The notes under the pieces are model-generated. The model ran no database searches. It had not been told where the DNA came from and was given only the letters and a program-made list of their open reading frames with translations. 7,223 bases of DNA from Chlorobiota bacterium. Lineage in GTDB: Bacteria; Bacteroidota; Ignavibacteria; SZUA-365; JAADGX01. The stretch spans positions 1 through 7,223 of the forward strand of contig JAADGX010000001.1 of assembly GCA_013152135.1 (NCBI GenBank), written 5' to 3'. Each line of letters opens with the position of its first letter. Position 1 is the first letter of the stretch. Position numbers and translations under genes: made by a program. Below are positions 1-5,484 of the stretch, one piece after another.

Positions 1-44
1 GCCGCTTGTCTCGACCATCCCTTCCACCCTTTCATTCATTCACC

Positions 45-116
45 CATATACGCCCATACGCATATACGCTCATACGCACATACGCTTATACGCTTATACG
101 CACATACGCTTATACA
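45..116. repeat. Nine tandem octamers, consensus CNYATACG
   Basis: Nine consecutive 8-base units run without interruption: CATATACG, CCCATACG, CATATACG, CTCATACG, CACATACG, CTTATACG, CTTATACG, CACATACG, CTTATACA. Positions 4-7 (ATAC) never vary, and all but the last unit end in G. A 16-base double unit (77-92) recurs at 101-116 with one change. The array ends 88 bases before the peptidase start codon. An open frame crosses it, but only because the repeat happens to lack stops. Unit length is not a multiple of three, so copy-number change would alter promoter geometry rather than a protein. Confidence 0.9.
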
Positions 117-141
117 CCCACAGTGGGACAACTCCGTCTGT

Positions 142-158
142 TTTCCAATCATTGGAAA
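142..158. promoter_or_regulatory. Perfect 17-bp palindrome, candidate operator
   Basis: TTTCCAATCATTGGAAA has two perfect 8-base arms (142-149 and 151-158) around a single C. One-base spacing is too tight for an RNA hairpin loop and suits a DNA site for a dimeric regulator. It lies 46 bases upstream of the peptidase start, where a promoter or operator is expected. No regulator gene is visible nearby, so the binding protein is unknown. Confidence 0.5.
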
Positions 159-204
159 TTATTTATTATCCAGCATCGTATTGTTCCAGTAAACACGCAC
201 CGAC

Positions 205-2340
205 ATGAAGCATTCCATCCGATTCGCGGCCGTCATCATCCTTCTCCTGGCGATCGTGCCCTTCGGCGCAGCCGACGAGGGCATGTATCCCCTGAGCGAG
301 ATCTCACGCCTGGACCTCAAGACCAAGGGACTCAAAATCGAGCCGGAAGAAATTTACAATCCCGACGGCGTGAGCCTGGTGGATGCCATCTGTATCGTTG
401 GAGGAGGGACGGGAGAATTCGTCTCTCCGGATGGACTCATCCTGACCAATCACCACGTGGCGTTCCGGGCGGTAGCGGGCATATCGACCCCGGAAAACGA
501 CTACCTGGAAAACGGATTCCTCGCCCGGACCCGTGAAGAGGAAGCGCCCGCCCGCGGTTACACCTGCCGGATCACCGACTCCTACCGCGACGTGTCGGAT
601 GAAATCCTGCGTGGCATCACGCAGGACATGGATCCGATAGAGCGCATGGACGTCGTCGGCCGTCGCATGGGCGAGCTGGCCCGGCGGGAGGAGACGGAGA
701 ACCCGGGACTGGAGTGCGAAGTGGCGGAGATGTTCCCGGGAAAAAGCTACGTGCTGTTCCGGTACCGTGTCATCCGGGACGTGCGCCTCGTGTACGTGCC
801 ACCTCTGGACATCGGGAATTACGGGGGCGAGGAGGACAACTGGATGTGGCCGCGGCACACGGGTGATTTCTCGTTCCTCCGGGCCTACGTGGCGCCGGAC
901 GGATCCCCGGCTTCCTATTCCGAGCACAACGTTCCGTTCAAACCGAAGCGCCACCTGAAGGTCGCGCCCAAGGGAGTGCACGAGGAGGATTTCGTCTTTC
1001 TCCTGGGATATCCCGGGCGCACCTACCGGCACACAACGTCCTATTTCCTTTCTTACAACGAGGACGTGACGCTGCCCTGGACGGCGGACTGGTACGACTT
1101 CCAGATCGGCGTGCTGACCGAAGCCGGAAAGAACGACCGTGCCCTGGAGCTCAAGCTGTCGAGCTGGATCAAGGGCCTCTCGAACACCATGAAGAATTAC
1201 CGGGGCAAGCTCAAGGGCCTTCGCCGCCTTCACCTGGTCGACCGCCGGGTGGAGGACGAAGCGAGGCTCCAGACCTGGATCGAAGCGGACGCGGGAAGGA
1301 GGGCGAAGTGGGCGGATGTCCTTCCGCGGATCGGGGATATTTACCGGGAGATGCGCGCCACAGCCCGGCGGGATTTCCTGTTCCGGCAGCTCCGGCGATC
1401 CGTGGCGCTGCTGCAGATGGCTGGTGCGACAGCGGACTACATGCGGAAACCGGTTGAAGAGCGCGATGACGCCGGCGCGTTCCTGACAAGGCTGCAGCGC
1501 TTCTCAAGGTATCTCATCCCCCGCGTGGACAAGGTGTTTTTCCAGCGCCTGCTGGAGGAGGCTGCCGTGCTATCCCCGGGGCAGCGCATCGAAGCAGTGG
1601 ACAAAATCCTGGCGGGGGCCACGGGCACGCTGGCCCGGCAGCGGATTGCTTCTTTCGTTGAATCGGTCTACGCGCGCACGCCACTCACGGATTCCGTGCG
1701 CCTGGCTCATCTCCTGTCGGAGAAGTGGGATGAGGTTTCCCCGGCGGACGCGCCGCTCCTCTTTTTCGCTGACGCGCTGAAAGCCGAGTACCGGCGGGCG
1801 GACAGCGAATCCACCCGCAGGAAAGGCGAGCTCCAGGCTTTGCGGGCGCGGTTGCTGGACGCCAAGATGGCGCACGGCAACGTCGATTTCATCCCCGACG
1901 CCAATCGCACGATACGTTTTACCTACGGTTACATCCGCGGCTATTCACCGGCCGACGCCACCTGGTACTCACCCGTCACGACACTGACCGGGGTGATCGA
2001 AAAGTACACCGGACGGGATCCGTTCGACCTGCCGGAAACTCTGTTCGGGTTGTATGAGAAGCGCAAGCAGAGCCGGTTCCTTGATCCCATTCTTGGCGAC
2101 GTCCCCGTGGCCATACTGTACAACACTGACACCACGGGGGGTAATTCCGGCAGCCCGGTACTGAACGCGCTGGGCGAGCTGGTGGGCGTGAACTTCGACC
2201 GGGCCTGGGAAGCCACGATCAACGATTACCAGTGGTCGGAGCGCTACAGCAGGTCGATTGCCGTCGACATCCGGTACATCCTTTTCATCACGTCCGAGCT
2301 GGCCGGGGCGGATTTCCTGCTGGAAGAGATGGGAGTGTGA
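205..2340 (+). CDS. Exported S46 dipeptidyl-peptidase, DPP11-like
   Basis: This is a serine exopeptidase of family S46 (DPP7/DPP11), which releases dipeptides from peptide N-termini in the periplasm. Residues 1-23 form a signal peptide (hydrophobic 6-20, probable cleavage after GAA). The chymotrypsin-like triad is visible: His84 in LTNHH, Asp221 in PRHTGDFS and Ser648 in GGNSGSP. The signature around WMWPRHTGD is intact. Residues from roughly 270 to 570 are charged and helix-prone, as expected for the family's helical lid. Length (711 aa) matches known members at about 710-720. Arg666 lies 18 residues after the serine in NFDRAWE. In Porphyromonas gingivalis the equivalent residue is Arg673 in DPP11 (Asp/Glu at P1) and Gly in DPP7, so acidic specificity is inferred. 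The ATG at 205 is chosen for the signal peptide; no Shine-Dalgarno sequence is evident before it, unlike the other plus-strand genes here. No terminator hairpin directly follows the stop. Confidence 0.93.
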   Translation: MKHSIRFAAVIILLLAIVPFGAADEGMYPLSEISRLDLKTKGLKIEPEEIYNPDGVSLVDAICIVGGGTGEFVSPDGLILTNHHVAFRAVAGISTPENDYLENGFLARTREEEAPARGYTCRITDSYRDVSDEILRGITQDMDPIERMDVVGRRMGELARREETENPGLECEVAEMFPGKSYVLFRYRVIRDVRLVYVPPLDIGNYGGEEDNWMWPRHTGDFSFLRAYVAPDGSPASYSEHNVPFKPKRHLKVAPKGVHEEDFVFLLGYPGRTYRHTTSYFLSYNEDVTLPWTADWYDFQIGVLTEAGKNDRALELKLSSWIKGLSNTMKNYRGKLKGLRRLHLVDRRVEDEARLQTWIEADAGRRAKWADVLPRIGDIYREMRATARRDFLFRQLRRSVALLQMAGATADYMRKPVEERDDAGAFLTRLQRFSRYLIPRVDKVFFQRLLEEAAVLSPGQRIEAVDKILAGATGTLARQRIASFVESVYARTPLTDSVRLAHLLSEKWDEVSPADAPLLFFADALKAEYRRADSESTRRKGELQALRARLLDAKMAHGNVDFIPDANRTIRFTYGYIRGYSPADATWYSPVTTLTGVIEKYTGRDPFDLPETLFGLYEKRKQSRFLDPILGDVPVAILYNTDTTGGNSGSPVLNALGELVGVNFDRAWEATINDYQWSERYSRSIAVDIRYILFITSELAGADFLLEEMGV

Positions 2341-2482
2341 CAAACGGGAGGATGAAGAAAAGTGCAAGATGTATTCTCATGAGTTAGCCCCTGTTTGACT
2401 TTCGGACGAGACTTTCCCTCACCATCCTGTTTTTTGTAATTGCATTTTTAAAACGCGTTTCTTACTCTGTGCAGGTATCTTG
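2341..2482. other. Gene-free spacer, no firm promoter
   Basis: AT-rich spacer between the peptidase stop and the structured leader. A TTGACT hexamer at 2395-2400 resembles a -35 element, but no TATAAT-like partner lies at normal spacing. A T-rich stretch (about 2429-2450) precedes the leader and may be part of its promoter. No terminator for the peptidase is visible here; the first terminator-like hairpin downstream is at 2590-2622. Confidence 0.5.
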
Positions 2483-2494
2483 AGGAGGTTTGCC

Positions 2495-2722
2495 ATGCAT
2501 GAACGCGGTTCTTCTGTCTCTGCTTTTCGAAGCTGGAAGAGACAGGAGGAACTCATGTTTCAGATTCCCATGTATGACGCCGGATGTCCAAGCGGCGGAA
2601 ACGCGGTGGCCGCTTCTTTTTTGCAGGGGATACGTTCTCCAGGCCCTGTCTTCATGAGCAGGAAGCGCTTCCCGTTCAATGCCACTCGCAATAAAACCAT
2701 GTTTCAGACCCGCGGAGGATAA
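2495..2722 (+). CDS. Doubtful 75-aa leader ORF
   Basis: An open frame starts at ATG 2495, with a strong AGGAGG (2483-2488) six bases upstream. A second in-frame ATG at 2555 has its own AGGAGG (2544-2549) five bases upstream and would give 55 aa. The frame stops with TAA at 2720-2722, four bases before the next gene's ATG, so translational coupling is possible. Against a real protein: there is no recognisable domain or signal peptide, the composition is basic and low-complexity, and the frame runs through several stem-loops including a terminator-like one. It may be a leader peptide, a short gene, or chance openness within a structured RNA or repeat. I do not recognise it. Confidence 0.25.
   Translation: MHERGSSVSAFRSWKRQEELMFQIPMYDAGCPSGGNAVAASFLQGIRSPGPVFMSRKRFPFNATRNKTMFQTRGG
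2509..2550 (+). promoter_or_regulatory. Long hairpin with UUCG loop masking a ribosome site
   Basis: Bases 2509-2521 pair with 2538-2550 over 13 positions (11 Watson-Crick, two G-U). The core CTGTCTCT/AGAGACAG is perfect. After a four-base bulge (2534-2537), GCTT/AAGC (2522-2525 with 2530-2533) closes a TTCG tetraloop at 2526-2529. The right arm contains AGGAGG (2544-2549), the Shine-Dalgarno of the ATG at 2555, so the folded RNA would hide that ribosome site. A small GAAC/GTTC stem (2501-2504 with 2508-2511) overlaps the base of this hairpin and could compete with it. Confidence 0.5.
2590..2622 (+). terminator. Terminator-like hairpin inside the leader
   Basis: AAGCGGC (2590-2596) pairs perfectly with GCCGCTT (2609-2615) around a 12-base loop. 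A C and six T residues (2617-2622) follow at once. This is the layout of a Rho-independent terminator on the plus strand. It lies 105 bases upstream of the beta-propeller start, so it could act as an attenuator, end a small RNA, or end readthrough from the peptidase. The seven-bp stem is short, so strength is uncertain. Confidence 0.5.
2661..2672. repeat. Perfect 12-bp palindrome GGAAGCGCTTCC
   Basis: A perfect self-complementary 12-mer within the leader, following another short stem CAGGG/CCCTG (2624-2628 with 2644-2648). It may be a DNA-binding site or one more stem of the leader RNA. Its function is not known. Confidence 0.4.
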
Positions 2723-2726
2723 TGGT

Positions 2727-3881
2727 ATGCCGAGGAAAAACACCATATTCACGAGCTCTCTCATTCTCTCAATCCTTCTTCTCTGCCTGATTGATATACG
2801 TTGCACGGTAGAGCCGGAAATACCATCTCTCGGGTACGCGAAGACATACAACGAAGACAGTTTTTTACGTGCAGGTCGCATTCTGGAAATGGATGACGGC
2901 GGTTATTACATTTTCGGCCATAGTAATTCTAACCTTTCCTTGTTGAAGACAAATAGCGAAGGTAGCGTATTGTGGAAAAAAGTCTATACTGCTGGTGATA
3001 GTATTTATTTTCAGGATATGGATCAGACATCTGACGGTGGTTATATATTGCTTGGTGATATATGGTGGAATAGAGTTTCAGCGTTCCTCTGTCGAATAAA
3101 CGGCAATGGGGATGTGCTCTGGAAGAAAGAAATTATCAGAACGGCTGGATTAGACCCGGAAGCAGTATGCCAGGTAAACGACAGCTTGTTCTTTATCGTT
3201 GGAGATAATGATTCTTATGGTACATATTTACGAGCATTAATTCTTGAAATAAAGGATCCGGGGCATGTTATCAGGGAAAAAGAATTTACGAAGTACACGA
3301 AATTAAAGGATATCATAAAAACAATAAACAATGGTTTTATTGCAATTAGTCGCGTTCCAAGGTTGTTAAAAATCGATTCAGACAAAAACATTATATGGGA
3401 AAAATTTGTGGATACTGGTGAATGGAACGAAGTCGTTTGTTTCAAACAAACTATAGATGGCGGCTATATCATCGGCACATATGTGCCTCTCAGCGAGGGT
3501 GTAGGATTGAAATACTGGGCCTGGATAATTAAAACCGATAGCCAGGGGAACTTGCAGTGGGTGAGTAAAAAGGTAGGAACAAAGCCGGAGGAAGTATACC
3601 AGACAAAAGATGGAGGCTATATCATTGTCGGGACTACGGGATATTCCATTTGGAAAAACCATTCCGAAGACGCGTGGCTGATCAAGTTGGACAGCCAGGG
3701 GAATACAGTCTGGGAGCGTACGTTTGGTGATGATCAACGCAGCGACTTCGGCTACGCGGTGAGTGAACTGAGAGATGGTGGATTCGTCATGGCCGGTGAA
3801 TCATATTCGGGCAGGGAAAGTGAACTCCCGTTTTACTGGCTGATCAAGACCGACGCGAACGGAAACACGGTGTGGAAATGA
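2727..3881 (+). CDS. Secreted seven-repeat beta-propeller protein
   Basis: The 384-aa product has a hydrophobic N-terminal segment (8-24), then seven repeats of 42-55 residues. Five carry a DGG(Y/F) motif (Asp57, 103, 244, 295, 350); two are degenerate (near Asp152 and Asn202). Most repeats run on to a W(L/I)IK-D-GN-W strand pattern, as in AWLIKLDSQGNTVWE. Seven such units suggest a seven-bladed propeller displayed outside the cytoplasm, probably for binding; no catalytic residues are apparent. Cys26 in DIRC could be a lipid-anchor cysteine, but the lipobox is poor, so lipoprotein status is uncertain. ATG 2727 is preferred over an upstream in-frame start at 2679 because GGAGG (2714-2718) lies eight bases before it and the signal segment then starts the protein. 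The middle of the gene is AT-rich (33% GC at 3241-3360), unlike the GC-rich genes at either end of the window, which suggests different ancestry. The protein ends right after the last NTVWK strand. Confidence 0.85.
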   Translation: MPRKNTIFTSSLILSILLLCLIDIRCTVEPEIPSLGYAKTYNEDSFLRAGRILEMDDGGYYIFGHSNSNLSLLKTNSEGSVLWKKVYTAGDSIYFQDMDQTSDGGYILLGDIWWNRVSAFLCRINGNGDVLWKKEIIRTAGLDPEAVCQVNDSLFFIVGDNDSYGTYLRALILEIKDPGHVIREKEFTKYTKLKDIIKTINNGFIAISRVPRLLKIDSDKNIIWEKFVDTGEWNEVVCFKQTIDGGYIIGTYVPLSEGVGLKYWAWIIKTDSQGNLQWVSKKVGTKPEEVYQTKDGGYIIVGTTGYSIWKNHSEDAWLIKLDSQGNTVWERTFGDDQRSDFGYAVSELRDGGFVMAGESYSGRESELPFYWLIKTDANGNTVWK

Positions 3882-3935
3882 TGGAAAGGTGTAAGGTTAT
3901 TTAAGGATACTTCTAAAAACACAGTTCATTTATTA

Positions 3936-4077
3936 TCATTGAGAATTCGCCGCAGGCGAATGAATTCGCCCCGGGCGAATGAAGCAATCCCATTCAAATA
4001 TATAGATTGCTTCCCGCTGCGTAGCGGCCACTTTGTGGAAGGGACCACTTCGTGGCGGACTTCGCCCTCGCAATGAC
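3936..4077. repeat. Composite palindromic intergenic repeat
   Basis: A dense set of small palindromes fills the gap between two convergent genes. Two 19-bp tandem units (3943-3961, 3962-3980) each fold as ATTCGCC/GGCGAAT. GAAGCAATC (3981-3989) pairs with GATTGCTTC (4005-4013). CCGCT/AGCGG spans 4014-4027. Two CCAC/GTGG stems lie at 4028-4038 and 4045-4055, and GGCG/CGCC spans 4054-4066. TCATTG (3936-3941) and CAATGA (4071-4076) form terminal inverted repeats. Read on the minus strand, it begins GTCATTGCGAGGGCGAAG and later gives GAAGCAATC. That resembles the widespread TCATTGCGAG...GAAGCAATC class of short intergenic repeats, by my recollection of that class. No transposase is present; a MITE- or REP-like element is likely. 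Confidence 0.75.
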
Positions 4078-4106
4078 TGGTTTTTAGAAGTCCCCAGAAA
4101 TCATGA

Positions 4107-4694
4107 TCAGAATTCAATCTTGGTACCCGGCAATTGTTTCTTGATTTTTTCAAGCTCATCATTCGTAATGGGGTTCCCTTTCAGTTTCAGAGTATGCAGC
4201 TTGGGCATATCGGTCACGGTGGCGGGAATGGAGGAAAGCTGGTTGTTCTCCAGGTTTACCCATTCCAGCGTTTTTATCTGCCCGAGTTCCTCCGGCAGGT
4301 GCCGCAACCGGTTATTTCGCAGGTCGAGCCAGAAGATTGGGCACTTGGCGAGGGCGGGGGGAAGCGAATCGATGATATTGTCTCCCGCCGCCAAGAATCC
4401 CAGTTTGGACAGCTCTCCGATCTCGCTGGGAAACGTACGCAATCTGTTATCTGTCAAATGCAACTGATACATGTTTTTCAGTACCTTTATCTCCGGAGGT
4501 AATTCCGCCAGACCCTGCCCGGATAAACTCAGGATATGCACCCTTTCCGGGTGCTTGAAAGCTTCTTTAAGTGAAGTGAAGTAATTTGGCGACTGGTTTG
4601 AAGGGGAAGGAGAATCGCAGGAGTTCAACAATACTGCCACTGCACACGCGAATACGAAGGTGACTACGGCGGATATCGATATTTTTGTCTTCAT
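4107..4694 (-). CDS. Leucine-rich-repeat lipoprotein
   Basis: The 195-aa product starts with a lipoprotein signal peptide: charged MKTK, a hydrophobic run, then lipobox LNSC with Cys26 as the lipidated residue. A Ser/Pro/Asn-rich linker (27-37) follows. Six leucine-rich repeats of 22-23 residues begin near positions 51, 74, 96, 119, 141 and 164, with the LxxLxLxxNxLxxLPxxI pattern (for example LDLRNNRLRHLPEELG). The solenoid is expected to be a membrane-tethered binding surface, and a ligand cannot be inferred. The sixth repeat passes into a charged helical cap and the protein ends cleanly. ATG 4694 is supported by the signal peptide and an AGGGGAG element immediately upstream (minus strand), though the spacing is short. 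The gene is convergent with the beta-propeller gene and divergent from the OsmC gene. It looks intact. Confidence 0.88.
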   Translation of the reverse strand: MKTKISISAVVTFVFACAVAVLLNSCDSPSPSNQSPNYFTSLKEAFKHPERVHILSLSGQGLAELPPEIKVLKNMYQLHLTDNRLRTFPSEIGELSKLGFLAAGDNIIDSLPPALAKCPIFWLDLRNNRLRHLPEELGQIKTLEWVNLENNQLSSIPATVTDMPKLHTLKLKGNPITNDELEKIKKQLPGTKIEF

Positions 4695-4788
4695 GATCTC
4701 CCCTCAACTGCTTTCACTACAATAACACTCTATATCGTTGGATTTCCGCTTAGCACGGAAGGTTCCCCATCCTGATTTCTTAACGTTG

Positions 4789-4817
4789 ATAGTGTACAAA
4801 AAACACACATTTATCAA
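4789..4817 (-). promoter_or_regulatory. Possible promoter for the LRR gene
   Basis: On the minus strand, TTGATA (4812-4817) and CACTAT (4789-4794) lie 17 bases apart, giving a possible sigma-70-like pair. It would start transcription near 4782, about 90 bases before the LRR start codon. The -10 hexamer matches the consensus at only three positions, and the organism's promoter consensus is unknown, so this is weak. Confidence 0.22.
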
Positions 4818-4865
4818 GTGAAAAATACAGTTTTTTATTTTCTCTCCCCGTGCCGCCGCTAGACT

Positions 4866-4887
4866 CGCGGGGAATCGAATTCCCGCG
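4866..4887 (+). promoter_or_regulatory. Inverted repeat upstream of the OsmC gene
   Basis: CGCGGGGAAT and ATTCCCGCG form a nine-pair stem with one bulged G and a three-base loop (4876-4878). No T-run follows, so it is not a terminator. It lies 62 bases before the OsmC start in the divergent region 4695-4949. It may be an operator or a stem in the 5' leader. No convincing OsmC promoter was found. Confidence 0.35.
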
Positions 4888-4949
4888 TTCCGCATCGTAT
4901 TGTATATGAAATCGACACTGAACAAGAAACCACGTAAAGGAGAACATGC

Positions 4950-5357
4950 ATGGAAATGAAAATCGTTTTTCCGGGCGGGAAAAAGGTTGACGCAGTGGTA
5001 AACGGGTTTACTATCAGGACCGACCAGTCGCGCCTTGCCGGGGGAGAGGGAAGCGCACCCGAGCCGTTTACACTGTTCCTGGCTTCCATCGGGACTTGCG
5101 CGGGTATCTACGTGCTGGGCTTCTGCCAGCAACGGGGCATTCCCACAGAGGGCATCGAGCTGGTGCAGCGCATGGAATTCGACCCCGTGCGGCGCATGAT
5201 CGGCAAGGTGCGCCTCGATATCCAGGTCCCCGCGGATTTCCCCGAGAAATACCACCAGGCGTTAGTCCGTGCGGCGGAGCAGTGCGCGGTGAAACGCCAC
5301 CTGGAAGACCCGCCGGAATTCGAAGTCGAAACCACGGTCAAGGACACGGTGTACTGA
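4950..5357 (+). CDS. OsmC/Ohr-superfamily peroxidase-like protein
   Basis: The 135-aa product matches the length and layout of single-domain OsmC-family proteins, which reduce organic or fatty-acid hydroperoxides through a pair of cysteines. Both are present: Cys50 in LASIGTCAG at the start of the central helix, and Cys112 in AAEQCAVKRHL near the end. The segment PEPFTLFLASIGTC is the usual signature before the first cysteine. The second-cysteine context and lack of an N-terminal extension fit a general (YhfA-like) OsmC subfamily rather than Ohr, but subfamily assignment is tentative. There is no signal peptide, so it is cytoplasmic. ATG 4950 follows AAGGAG (4937-4942) at seven bases; an out-of-frame ATG at 4946 is ignored. 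The leader CACGTAAAGGAGA...TGCATG is nearly repeated before the next gene. Thiol-peroxidase activity is inferred. Confidence 0.88.
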   Translation: MEMKIVFPGGKKVDAVVNGFTIRTDQSRLAGGEGSAPEPFTLFLASIGTCAGIYVLGFCQQRGIPTEGIELVQRMEFDPVRRMIGKVRLDIQVPADFPEKYHQALVRAAEQCAVKRHLEDPPEFEVETTVKDTVY

Positions 5358-5360
5358 GCG

Positions 5361-5400
5361 CTCGGCGGACTTGTATATTCGTCGGCGAGGGTTCATTTTT
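5361..5400 (+). terminator. Weak terminator after the OsmC gene
   Basis: An imperfect stem (CTCGGCGGAC at 5361-5370 with GTCGGCGAG at 5381-5389) spans a ten-base loop and includes a mismatch and a bulge. TTTTT (5396-5400) follows a few bases later. It begins three bases after the OsmC stop. The imperfect pairing and the gap before the T-run make it doubtful. Confidence 0.35.
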
Positions 5401-5484
5401 GTGCATGACATGCCAGGGATATTCTGTCTTTTCACATAGAGAACCAATTGTTCCCAGGTTTTATCATCACGTAAGGAGATTTGC

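Noticed and set aside
45..116. CRISPR array
   Set aside because: Units are 8 bases with no spacers and no cas genes nearby.
6..536. 176-aa open frame on the plus strand with TYAYTLIR repeats
   Set aside because: It is the translation of the octamer array followed by an out-of-frame reading of the peptidase gene; no plausible start signal.
304..1233. 309-aa open frame opposite the peptidase gene
   Set aside because: Antisense shadow of a GC-rich coding gene with clear S46 motifs on the plus strand.
2483..2726. Retron non-coding RNA
   Set aside because: No reverse transcriptase gene or paired a1/a2 ends are visible; the hairpins alone do not support it.
2462..2881. 139-aa minus-strand frame across the leader
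   Set aside because: It overlaps the start of the beta-propeller gene, has no domain or ribosome site, and reads through the stem-loops.
3926..4162. 78-aa minus-strand frame in the intergenic repeat
   Set aside because: It is the translation of the palindromic repeat and runs on into the end of the LRR gene in another frame.
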